The translations under genes and the position numbers were made by a program. Below are positions 1 through 6,900 of a stretch of 7,414 nt of DNA, one piece after another; positions within the stretch are counted from its first letter, which is position 1; every line of letters begins with the position of its first letter. This stretch comes from Clostridia bacterium (GTDB lineage Bacteria > UBA6262 > WVXT01 > JAUXBS01), in the NCBI GenBank assembly GCA_030618495.1, contig JAUXDE010000088.1:1-7414 (forward strand), given 5' to 3'. A model generated the notes under the pieces. The model did no database searches. It was not told the origin of the DNA and was given only the letters and a program-made list of their open reading frames with translations.

Positions 1-669
1 GATTCCATGAAAAAGAAACAGGAAGAAATCAAGTCGCTCAAGCAAAAAATGGAGGAAGATAAAACCAAATCAAGCAAGGTTTCGGAAACATCGGAGATTG
101 TCGGTGAGAAAACAGAAACAGTTAAGCCGGTTTCCGAAGACAAGAAGGGTGAAGTGAAGCCGGAAGCCGGCGAAGCCGCTCCTGGGCCGCAGGTTCTGAG
201 CACTTCGGCCGAAGGACAAAGTCGAAGGGCAGAACAGGAAACGACTGTGCCTGAAATGGGGGCAGCTAATCCGGAAGCAGGTACTGTAAAAAAGGAATCG
301 CTTCAACCGGAACCGGAAAAAGCGCAGCAGGAAGAACCCGTAGAAACTGAAGCCGGGAATGGTGAAAAGAAAATCAAGTTAAGGCTTGAGCCGCGCAAGA
401 TAAGCCTTGTGCCGCCGAAAACGCAGGCAAAACCCGGGGTAAAGGCGCAGGTTCAGGCAAAACCGAAGGCCGCCAAAAAGAAAAATGACGAAAAACCAAA
501 ACCACCCATAGAAATTAAAGATAAAACTAACGCGAAAAAAGAAAAAAAGAAGAAAGAAAAAGGGGAGAAAAAGAAAAAAGTTAAGAAGGAAAAAAAGACC
601 GCGGGAAAAACCGGAAAGAATGTTACGAAAAAATTCTGGGACTGGTTAAAAGAGCCCGTGCATAAATAA
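1..669 (+). CDS. Lys/Glu/Pro-rich low-complexity protein, probably 5'-partial
   Basis: I do not recognise a family. The frame is open to the window edge and the first ATG is at 7, with only 6 bases before it and no visible ribosome site, so this is probably the C-terminal part of a longer protein. Counting from the ATG there are 220 residues. Residues 1-20 are charged and heptad-like (possible coiled coil). Residues 20-120 are rich in E, K, P, A and G and are predicted disordered. Residues 121-160 are basic with imperfect AKP/VKAQ repeats. Residues 173-206 are almost entirely lysine and glutamate. The end is an aromatic tail, KKFWDWLKEPVHK. There is no signal peptide, membrane segment or catalytic motif in what is visible. 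A basic tail of this kind could bind nucleic acid or anionic surfaces, but that is inference only. The TAA stop at 667 lies 4 bp from the stop of the convergent minus-strand gene. A short inverted-repeat sequence is embedded in frame at 193-235. Confidence 0.7.
   Translation, partial: DSMKKKQEEIKSLKQKMEEDKTKSSKVSETSEIVGEKTETVKPVSEDKKGEVKPEAGEAAPGPQVLSTSAEGQSRRAEQETTVPEMGAANPEAGTVKKESLQPEPEKAQQEEPVETEAGNGEKKIKLRLEPRKISLVPPKTQAKPGVKAQVQAKPKAAKKKNDEKPKPPIEIKDKTNAKKEKKKKEKGEKKKKVKKEKKTAGKTGKNVTKKFWDWLKEPVHK
193..235. repeat. nested inverted repeat inside the coding sequence
   Basis: A perfect 12-bp palindrome, CTTCGGCCGAAG (203-214), lies between outer arms GTTCTG (193-198) and CAGAAC (230-235), which are reverse complements. 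A direct repeat CGAAGG occurs at 210-215 and 223-228. The segment resembles the short dispersed CTGAGC/TCGAAGG-type palindromic repeats found in many bacterial genomes, but here it is read in frame (about residues 63-77, around LSTSAEGQSRR). Whether it is dispersed in this genome cannot be seen from one copy. Confidence 0.5.
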
Positions 670-673
670 AATA

Positions 674-1357
674 TTATTTCTTTTTTAAGATTTTCTGTAC
701 CGATTGGCGCACCGTGTTCTTTACGGCCTCATCGGGGTCATCCAGCAGCAACTGCAGCATTTCCCCGGTTTCTGATGTGCCTATCTCACCAAGAGCCCAT
801 GCAGCGCTTAACCTCATCCACTTGTCAGTGCTTTTAATCATTTGTTGCAGCGTATCAATAGACAGTTTGGGGCTATACGGGTAAATTGCTTTTGCGGCAT
901 TAGCCCTCACCCTGTTGTTGGGGTCGTTGAGAAAAGGTTTAAGCATTTCAGGGGCAAGTTTTGAATCCTTGAAGACGGATTCTATTGTTTCCACTGATTC
1001 TGCGCGTATCCTTATTTGCGGATTTATATCCGTTATTACCCGTAGGCCTTCAGGCGTTTGTATTGTGAGTTTATCTGTTCTTTCGCTTTGTACCTGGTTT
1101 TCCAGGAGTTTCGCAAGTACCATCCACTGCTCATGAAACTTCTTAACTTCTTCTGCCGAAGAGGGTTGTTTTTTTATAACGAGTTCTTCCATGATGTTAA
1201 GAATGTTTTTTTCTCTTTCAAGAATTTCCCTGAACCGCTTGGACTGGCCGGATTCCTGAAATTTTAATTTTGACGGGATAAAACGCAATAAAAGATAAAT
1301 TATTGTAATTGATAATAATATTAACGATATTATTGATATGTATAGCATGATATTCAT
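674..1357 (-). CDS. membrane-anchored HEAT-repeat protein
   Basis: The protein has 227 residues. Residues 4-27 form one strongly hydrophobic N-terminal helix rich in I, L and S, followed by a basic RFIPSKLK stretch, so it is probably an inner-membrane anchor with the rest in the cytoplasm. Residues 38-95 are charged and helical. From about 114 to the end come helical repeats of the HEAT/PBS-lyase type. The second-helix signatures are visible as IRIRAESVETIES (115-127), NRVRANAAKAI (148-158), KWMRLSAAWALGEIG (179-193) and EAVKNTVRQSVQKIL (210-224). HEAT repeats are protein-protein scaffolds; no enzymatic residues are seen, so a role as adaptor is inferred. The ATG at 1357 directly follows the TAA of the upstream gene. 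GGAG lies 6 bases before it, inside that gene's last codons, which supports this start and translational coupling. It ends convergently, 4 bp from the plus-strand Lys-rich gene. Confidence 0.85.
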   Translation of the reverse strand: MNIMLYISIISLILLSITIIYLLLRFIPSKLKFQESGQSKRFREILEREKNILNIMEELVIKKQPSSAEEVKKFHEQWMVLAKLLENQVQSERTDKLTIQTPEGLRVITDINPQIRIRAESVETIESVFKDSKLAPEMLKPFLNDPNNRVRANAAKAIYPYSPKLSIDTLQQMIKSTDKWMRLSAAWALGEIGTSETGEMLQLLLDDPDEAVKNTVRQSVQKILKKK

Positions 1358-1930
1358 TTAACTCTCCGTTTCCAAGTTTTTAATCAGGTTTTCAAGATAC
1401 TTCTTTTCCTGCTCAACCAAGGATTGTTCCTTTTCCTCAAGTAATTTTTCCCTCAGGGCATGTTCTTCTGCCCTGATTTTCTCGGTCAACCCGTTCTTTA
1501 TTGTCTGGATGTCCGCTTTTTGTTTTTTCGTGTCATCACGGAACTTAATTATTTCTTTTTCAAGTGACCGTTTTTCTTCATCAAGCAGCCCTTTCTCCTT
1601 TTTCAATGATTCTATTAACTTGTTCATTTCATTTTCAAGGCCGCATTCCTTGCGTTTATAGTCTTTTTTTATATTTATTATCGCTTGCATTGCGGTTTCC
1701 TTTATTAATTTATTAACACTACTGCTGTAACCGGATTCAGTAACGGGCAAATCAACGGATTTCTTTTCTAATTTATTTTTCAGCAGGGTTATTGTTTTTT
1801 TAAGCTTTTTATTTTCAGTTATTATTTTTTTCTTTTGCTCTTTTTCGGACTTTTCTATTTTATTAATATTACGGGCAACTATTTCTCCCAGGTTTACCGC
1901 ACTCTTGTTTTTTTCGCTTTTTCTTGCCAT
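1358..1930 (-). CDS. coiled-coil protein of unknown function
   Basis: The protein has 190 residues, is highly charged (K/E/I/L) and has no signal peptide or membrane segment. The N-terminus (1-20) is basic. Residues 22-57 look like one coiled coil. A linker near 58-72 (VDLPVTESGYSSS) breaks the helix, and a long coiled coil runs from about 73 to 187, with hydrophobic residues at heptad spacing and segments such as LLDEEKRSLEKEII. I cannot assign a family; charged coiled coils match many structural proteins by composition alone. It is the first gene of a two-gene unit with the membrane HEAT protein. Its stop TAA is immediately followed by that gene's ATG in the same frame, so the two products are probably partners (inference). 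No Shine-Dalgarno sequence precedes the ATG, and the promoter at 1940-1968 puts the transcript start within a few bases of it. The next in-frame methionine is residue 81, so a downstream start is unlikely. Confidence 0.8.
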   Translation of the reverse strand: MARKSEKNKSAVNLGEIVARNINKIEKSEKEQKKKIITENKKLKKTITLLKNKLEKKSVDLPVTESGYSSSVNKLIKETAMQAIINIKKDYKRKECGLENEMNKLIESLKKEKGLLDEEKRSLEKEIIKFRDDTKKQKADIQTIKNGLTEKIRAEEHALREKLLEEKEQSLVEQEKKYLENLIKNLETES

Positions 1931-1939
1931 TATAGAACA

Positions 1940-1968
1940 ATAATATTAAACGTTTTGGTATTTGTCAA
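1940..1968 (-). promoter_or_regulatory. sigma-70-type promoter for the coiled-coil/HEAT unit
   Basis: Read on the minus strand: TTGACA (1968-1963), a 17-base spacer, then TATTAT (1945-1940). The -35 box is a perfect consensus match and the -10 box has one mismatch. Only 9 bases separate the -10 box from the ATG at 1930, so transcription should begin around 1932-1934. That leaves a leader of 2-4 bases with no ribosome binding site: a leaderless mRNA. Confidence 0.75.
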
Positions 1969-1991
1969 GTAAGAAAAAAGGGCGCTACCTG

Positions 1992-2012
1992 CTTTTTTTT
2001 CCTTTTTTTTTC
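1992..2012. other. homopyrimidine (T-rich) tract in the divergent intergenic region
   Basis: Twenty-one consecutive pyrimidines on the plus strand, containing T8 and T9 runs, lie between the two divergent promoters. No GC-rich stem precedes it on the plus strand, so I do not call it a terminator. It may act as an A/T-tract upstream element for either promoter (inference). The bases from 2013 to 2050 are AT-rich and hold the plus-strand promoter. Confidence 0.4.
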
Positions 2013-2018
2013 ATTTTC

Positions 2019-2046
2019 TTGAATATATTTAATAATATTGTATAAT
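2019..2046 (+). promoter_or_regulatory. sigma-70-type promoter upstream of the glycosyltransferase
   Basis: TTGAAT (2019-2024), a 16-base spacer, then TATAAT (2041-2046). The predicted transcript start is near 2052-2054, at the left edge of the inverted-repeat element. The mRNA leader would then consist almost wholly of that element (about 210 bases before the ATG at 2264). It probably was the native promoter of the downstream gene before the element inserted (inference). Confidence 0.6.
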
Positions 2047-2050
2047 AATA

Positions 2051-2081
2051 GTGTGGTGTTTCTAACATAGCTTTACATTTG
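2051..2081 (+). repeat. left terminal inverted repeat
   Basis: Pairs with 2251-2281 (28 of 31). Read outward on the minus strand it contains an ATG at 2068 opening a frame of 27 codons to a stop at 1985. Here the ribosome-site equivalent reads AAATG rather than the AAAGG of the right copy. Confidence 0.75.
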
Positions 2082-2250
2082 AAGGGCAGGCTTTGAGATG
2101 GGTTCAAGGAAAGACGAAGAAGCCGCTCAAAGAGAGCCCTTTCCGTAGGGCTGTCGCCTTTTGTCCATAGTCTGCGTTGCTCGTCGCTTATGTATCGCAG
2201 TGGATACACCGCGCTCCTCGTTTCTTGACTTTGAAGCAAAATGCTTCCAG

Positions 2251-2281
2251 CAAAGGTAAAGATATGTTAGAAACAACACAC
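2251..2281 (-). repeat. right terminal inverted repeat, carrying RBS and ATG of the next gene
   Basis: Reverse complement of the left repeat with three mismatches. On the plus strand it contains AAAGG (2252-2256), a 7-base spacer and ATG (2264-2266). It then encodes the first six residues of the glycosyltransferase frame (MLETTH). Confidence 0.75.
2252..2266 (+). promoter_or_regulatory. ribosome binding site and start codon for the GT39-like gene
   Basis: AAAGG with 7-base spacing to ATG 2264 is the only good ribosome site near this gene. The ATG at 2177 lies inside the element without a site. The ATG at 2288 is preceded by a purine-poor CACACCAAAAT stretch. I therefore choose 2264, although 2288 may be the ancestral start. 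Confidence 0.6.
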
Positions 2282-3712
2282 CAAAATATGAAAAAAAGAT
2301 TTATAATAATCCTGTCATCCGTAACAGCAATTCGCCTTGTAATAATAGCTTTTATAGGTTTAATAAACGATGAAGCGTATTACTGGGTATGGAGCAGGCA
2401 TCCATCCCTGAGTTATTATGACCACCCACCGATGATTGCCTGGGTTATAAGAGTTTTTACCGGAGTTCTTGGCAGCAGTCCTTTTACAATTCATCTTGTA
2501 GGGTTATTATTCATTACGTCCTTTACGGTCATATTGTATGCCTGGGCAAAAGAGATGTTTTCCGCCAGGGATGCTCTATGGGGAACCGTAACCGTGCTTT
2601 TTACACCCTTGTTCTTTTTGGGCGGGTCAGTGCTTACCCCTGATGCAATTCTGTCTTTTTTCTGGGTGATAACGCTTTATGCGGTATTCCGGGCGTTGAA
2701 GAGCAGGAAACATTTTTACTGGTACTGGGCGGGTATTGCAGCAGGACTGGGCGCTATTACAAAGTATAGTATATTCTTTTTGCCGGCGGCAGTATTTTTA
2801 TACCTGATATTTTCAAATGAAAACCGCTGGTGGCTGAAGAAAAAAGAACCCTACATTTCATTTCTATTAATGGTTGTAATATTTGCTCCCGTACTGGTAT
2901 GGAATGCCCGGAATGATTGGGTGTCTTTTACCTTTCATCTGGTTTCAAGGCACAATGTATATTTTTCGGCTGGCCGCTTTTTACGGTTTATTGTATCACA
3001 GATGGTGCATATATCGCCTGTTGCATATATTTACTGCTGGATTTCATTTTTCTTGCTTTTCTTGAAAGGTTTTAAGAATAAGGACTGGATTTCCAGGTAT
3101 TTATTTTTCATGTCTTTCCCGCTGGTTGCGGGGTTTTCACTATCCACGTTTTATACGGATGCCCTGTCGCACTGGCCGGTATTTGGCTACGTGGGCGGAT
3201 TGATAGCTATCCCGGCAATAATTAAATCCAGGAATAAAAACAAGGTTCTTGTAACCAATATCGTCTTAAGTGTTGTCATAATAACGGTTTTCGCCGGCCA
3301 GGTAATCTATCCCTTTTTCAGTATCAAAAAGGACCCGACGAATGATGTTCATGGATGGAGTGAAGTTGGAAAACAGACAACAAAGATTTACTCAACCCTG
3401 CCGGATGAAAGCTTCCTCTTATGCGCTCGTTATGAAACGGGCGGACAGTTGAGTTTTGCGGTTAGAAAAGAGGTATATGTTTTACATCCGGGGCGGGTTA
3501 CAGCATTTAACTTCTGGCAAAAAGAAAAAGAACTGATGGGAAAAGACGCTCTTTATGTTACCCATTCGGGATGTTTTTATCCTCCTAAAAATATATACAG
3601 GTTCAAGTCGATAAAATTGCTGAAAGAAATACCAATTTACAGGGCAGGAAAGAAGGTGCGCACTTTCAGCCTGTATCACTGCCGTGATTTCCGGGGAACA
3701 AAAAGACGCTGA
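2264..3712 (+). CDS. GT39 (PMT/ArnT-like) membrane glycosyltransferase
   Basis: The protein has 482 residues from ATG 2264. Family members transfer a sugar from a polyprenyl-phosphate donor to protein, lipid A or another envelope acceptor, using an acidic pair in the first extracytoplasmic loop. Here that loop follows the first membrane helix and reads NDEAYYWVWS (residues 35-44, acidic pair D36/E37), followed by YYDHPP (51-56), the hallmark of the PMT_2 branch. About nine or ten hydrophobic segments follow, up to about residue 350. A soluble C-terminal domain of about 130 residues then opens with a DVHGWSEVGK-type motif and ends near GKKVRTFSLYHCRDF. Length and layout are complete for the family. 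The sugar and acceptor cannot be told from sequence. The N-terminal MLETTH is encoded by the right end of the inverted-repeat element; the usual hydrophobic start MKKRFIIIL begins at 2288. It is followed 51 bp later by a separately promoted tRNA gene. Confidence 0.9.
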   Translation: MLETTHQNMKKRFIIILSSVTAIRLVIIAFIGLINDEAYYWVWSRHPSLSYYDHPPMIAWVIRVFTGVLGSSPFTIHLVGLLFITSFTVILYAWAKEMFSARDALWGTVTVLFTPLFFLGGSVLTPDAILSFFWVITLYAVFRALKSRKHFYWYWAGIAAGLGAITKYSIFFLPAAVFLYLIFSNENRWWLKKKEPYISFLLMVVIFAPVLVWNARNDWVSFTFHLVSRHNVYFSAGRFLRFIVSQMVHISPVAYIYCWISFFLLFLKGFKNKDWISRYLFFMSFPLVAGFSLSTFYTDALSHWPVFGYVGGLIAIPAIIKSRNKNKVLVTNIVLSVVIITVFAGQVIYPFFSIKKDPTNDVHGWSEVGKQTTKIYSTLPDESFLLCARYETGGQLSFAVRKEVYVLHPGRVTAFNFWQKEKELMGKDALYVTHSGCFYPPKNIYRFKSIKLLKEIPIYRAGKKVRTFSLYHCRDFRGTKRR

Positions 3713-3725
3713 AAAGGTAATTTTC

Positions 3726-3754
3726 TTGATTTTGAAACAATAAGTTGATATACT
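3726..3754 (+). promoter_or_regulatory. promoter of the tRNA-Glu gene
   Basis: TTGATT (3726-3731), a 17-base spacer, TATACT (3749-3754). The predicted start, near 3760-3762, is 2-4 bases before the tRNA 5' end, leaving a very short 5' leader for RNase P. Confidence 0.65.
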
Positions 3755-3763
3755 GACGTAAAT

Positions 3764-3840
3764 GGCGCATTCGTCTAGTGGTTTAGGACATTGCCCTCTC
3801 AAGGCAAAGATCACGGGTTCGAATCCCGTATGCGCTACCA
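3764..3840 (+). tRNA. tRNA-Glu, anticodon CUC
   Basis: All arms fold. The acceptor is GGCGCAT with ATGCGCT (G1-U72 wobble, as in typical bacterial tRNA-Glu), discriminator A and encoded CCA at 3838-3840. The anticodon stem is TTGCC/GGCAA with loop CTCTCAA, giving anticodon CTC at 3798-3800, which reads GAG codons. The T stem is ACGGG/CCCGT around TTCGAAT. The D-arm TCGTCTAGTGG is the usual tRNA-Glu form. A CUC-bearing isoacceptor implies a separate UUC one elsewhere. No clear stem-loop terminator follows, only a short T5 at 3841-3845. Confidence 0.97.
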
Positions 3841-3894
3841 TTTTTAACCATTCAATAAACGCTTCCTAATGTAAAAAATTAATGCAAAAATCGG

Positions 3895-3922
3895 TTGACT
3901 ATTTGAGTATTTATGATATAAT
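3895..3922 (+). promoter_or_regulatory. extended -10 promoter of the subtilase gene
   Basis: TTGACT (3895-3900), a 16-base spacer, then TGATATAAT: a perfect TATAAT (3917-3922) preceded by the extended -10 TG. The transcript would start near 3929 with an AT-rich leader of about 70 bases, in which I see no riboswitch-like structure. The strong match suggests robust, housekeeping-sigma expression. Confidence 0.75.
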
Positions 3923-3999
3923 TTATATGTAGAGGTTAAATATATCTATATAAAACATTATTAATAAATTTACATAGTATTTAAGGTTATTATCATCTT

Positions 4000-6900
4000 A
4001 TGAAAATAAAAGCTTTTTTTAAGTTATTCTTGTTTGTTTACTTGTCGCTTTCTATTTCCACAGCATCTGCAGACATTATTTTGTCTGTCCCAAAGAAGGA
4101 AGGAATCCACAATCCCAAAATACAAAGTGTATTGGGTCAGTTAGTAAAAGAACATTCCAGCAGGGGAAGGGAAGGGGCAAGAAATTTTTCACGCAAGAGG
4201 TTGTTGCCTGTAAAGGGGGACATGGTTAAAGTGGTCCTTGTGCTGGAACCAGGCAAGACCATAGGCCAGGGTATCCTGAAAACCATGGGTGTAAGAGTTA
4301 TCGGCAGGTACAGGCACCTGCTGGAGGTGGAAGTCCCCATAGATAAAATTGAGCAGATTGCTAATGAGGTGGCTGAAGTCAAACGTGTGCGGTTGTCTCA
4401 TAAAGCCAGACCGCTTGAAGTGAAGAGCGAGGGTGTTCTGCTGACCGGGGCGTCTGATTTTCATAATTTGAACTTTACGGGTTCATGTATAAAGATTGCG
4501 GTTATTGATATGGGGTTTGGCGGACTGGGTGATTCGCAAGCAAGCGGTGACCTGCCCTACAGTGTCATTTTTTCCACGTTTGACGGTTTTGCTGTTGACA
4601 TTTCATCTCACGGGACAGCCTGCGCGGAGATAGTATACGATATGGCTCCTGACGCAGAACTTCATCTCTTAAGGATATACGATGACATTCAGCTGGGTAA
4701 CGCAAAGGATTATTGCAAGAGCAATAACATCGATATCATCAGCTGTTCCTTGGGGTGGATATGTTCCGGACCGGGGGATGGAACCGGGGTCGTCTGCGGT
4801 ATAGCTGATGATGCAAGGAATGCGGGTATCCTGTGGGTAAATTCTGCGGGGAATCAGGCAAATCGCCATTGGCAGGGTGATTCCCAGGTGCTTTATTCCG
4901 GGGCATTGTCAAACGGAACCACTGACTGGGATGTTTTGGATCCTATAGTGAATATAGCTGTGACCAGCGGAGATATAATTGAACTGGAACTTCGCTGGAA
5001 CACCACCTCCTGGAATTACTGTGATCAGAACTATGACCTGTTTCTGTTTGATAGTGATGGTTGGGTCGCGGATTCCACTGAAATACAGGTGGGAGCGGGG
5101 TTCAGTCCAAACGAGAGTATTACGCATGTTGCCAGCACAACAGATGAATACACTATTTATATATGTAACTGTATGGGGCTGGCGGAAGACACTTTTATTG
5201 AACTTCACAGCGTTAATCATGATTTCGAAGAAAGTTCAACATGTAACCCGGCAGGTTCAATAGTTGAGCCTGCTGATTCCGAAAAGGTTCTTACAGTTGG
5301 TGCAATTCATTATGATAACTGGGTAAGCAGCGGCCCGATTGAGGATTTCAGTTCTCAGGGGCCGACCAAGGATAGCAGGATTAAACCCGACATGTGCGGG
5401 CCCGATGGCGTGACATCCGATGTTTACGGCCCGGGCGGTTTTTGGGGAACTTCTGCGTCGGCGCCGCACGTTGCGGGAGCCGCGGCGCTGATTCTTTCAA
5501 TGTTCCCCGATTATAGCGCTGATGATATTGAATCAAAACTGTTCACTAATGCAATAGACTGCGGGGTGGAAGGAATAGATAATATTTACGGTTTTGGTGA
5601 ACTGAATTTATTGCCGGGTGACGTACCGCGTAATCTTCTTTGTGAAGGCGAAGTTAATCCCGAAAATATAATTAACCGTACTCCTGAGTTTTCATGGACT
5701 TTCAGCAGTCAATCCGCGTACCGGGTAATTGTTGCAAGTTCTTCCGCGGCGCTGGACGCCGATACGGGTGATATGTGGGACTGTTATGAGCTTAGCTCAT
5801 CATCATATACTTTTTATGCGGGTTCTTCGCTGAGCGGGAACTGCACGTATTACTGGAAGGTAAGATGCTGGGATGTGGGCTTAACGACTTCATCGTACAG
5901 TATTACTCAAAGGTTCTCCGTAAGGAACAGCACTCCTTTCGCCCCGACGAACACCACCTATTATTTCCAGGTAGAAATTGAACCGGATACGCTGGAGTTT
6001 TCATGGACCTTCAGCGATCCCGATTATGTTGACGGACAGAGCGCTTATCAGATTCTTGTTTCATCGGCGGTAACGAAAATAAATTCAAATACCGGCGATT
6101 TCTGGGATTCCGGAAAGGTTATGTCTTCGGAAAGTACGGGTATTCCCTACGGAGGTAACGCGCTTGAGTTCGGTACAACTTATTACTGGAAGGCGAGGAC
6201 ATGGGACGTTAAAGGCGCTACCGGTCCTTACTGTTCCGCTCAGATATTTGAGACAACGGACAGGCCCACTAACTTTGAGGGAGTGGCGCTGTCAACTTAC
6301 TCGATAATGTGGAGCTGGCAGGATAATTGCAGGAAAGGGACCTGTTCCTATGTCGTGTATGATGGAACCATTAACAAATCAGGAAGCTTACCTCAAAGTA
6401 CAACTTTCTGGATAGAGGGAGAACCTCCGCAGGCAGGACTTGATTCCAATACGCAGTACACGAGGAGGGTGTTGCTGTCTGAGGTTCCGGAACCGAAGTA
6501 TTCCAATTCGGATTCAAGATATACGATGGCGAAAATACCCACGGGTCTCACCGTTCTTGAAACCGGAGACCACAGTGTTAACCTGCGGTGGGTTCCCGAG
6601 GGGGGAAGCTACTTCGGTATTGCAAGGGCAACGTTTCCTGTCGTGGAAGCGTTCACATGGCTTAGCACCGGCGTGCCTCGCGGTATCGATACCCATGTGA
6701 TATATGTAGATAACAAAGCGGTGTTTGCCAGGACAACGTACTGGTACACGATAAAAGGATATAACGGTGATGGTGTCCATACCAGCACGACTACCGCAAT
6801 CATTGCTCTAACGAAAAGCGATATTACGCCTCCGGGGCCTCCGATAGTTACGCTGAACAATCCCGGGGATCAGAATGGCGTGAAGACAGGCGATACAATA

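Larger units (their letters stand above)
2051..2281. mobile_element. MITE-like element, 231 bp, with 31-bp terminal inverted repeats
   Basis: The first 31 bases (2051-2081) and the reverse complement of the last 31 (2281-2251) match at 28 positions. The mismatched pairs are 2056/2276, 2070/2262 and 2077/2255. The ends begin GTGTG and share the core GTTTCTAACATA. The interior encodes no transposase. It contains small hairpins: AGCCCT/AGGGCT at 2135-2140 and 2147-2152, and TGTATC/GATACA at 2191-2196 and 2203-2208. The interior has higher G+C than the AT-rich flank. No clear target-site duplication is seen: the left flank is AATAATA and the right flank is CAAAATA. Size, inverted ends and lack of coding capacity fit a non-autonomous element moved in trans. 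A large structured RNA motif is an alternative. Its outer end carries the translation start of the next gene. Confidence 0.7.

Noticed and set aside
1982-1989. GCGCTACC, also present at the tRNA 3' end (3832-3839), as a possible att-site remnant
   Set aside because: Eight bases is within chance, no integrase is present, and nothing between the two sites looks like an integrated island.
1985-2239. An 84-codon minus-strand frame across the intergenic element
   Set aside because: It runs through both the element and the poly-T/AT-rich flank, has no ribosome site, and its composition changes sharply at the element boundary. It is better explained by the inverted-repeat element.
2177-2263. A longer N-terminus for the glycosyltransferase, starting at ATG 2177
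   Set aside because: There is no ribosome site, the extra 29 residues lie wholly inside the element, and they do not resemble the family N-terminus.
2051-2281. CRISPR or riboswitch interpretation of the intergenic element
   Set aside because: There are no direct repeats with spacers, and no conserved riboswitch core that I recognise. The long near-perfect terminal inverted repeats fit a mobile element better.
3676-3715. Hairpin potential (ATCAC/GTGAT; TTTCAGC/GCTGAAA) at the end of the glycosyltransferase as a terminator
   Set aside because: The stems are short or far apart, have low G+C, and are not followed directly by a T-run.
3482-3841. A minus-strand frame with MVAHTGFEPVIFALRGQ-like start
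   Set aside because: This is the well-known spurious translation of the antisense strand of a tRNA gene, continued into the real glycosyltransferase gene.
4137-5469. Several 66-103 codon frames on both strands within the protease
   Set aside because: They are shadows of the continuous protease frame, which has all catalytic motifs in order.
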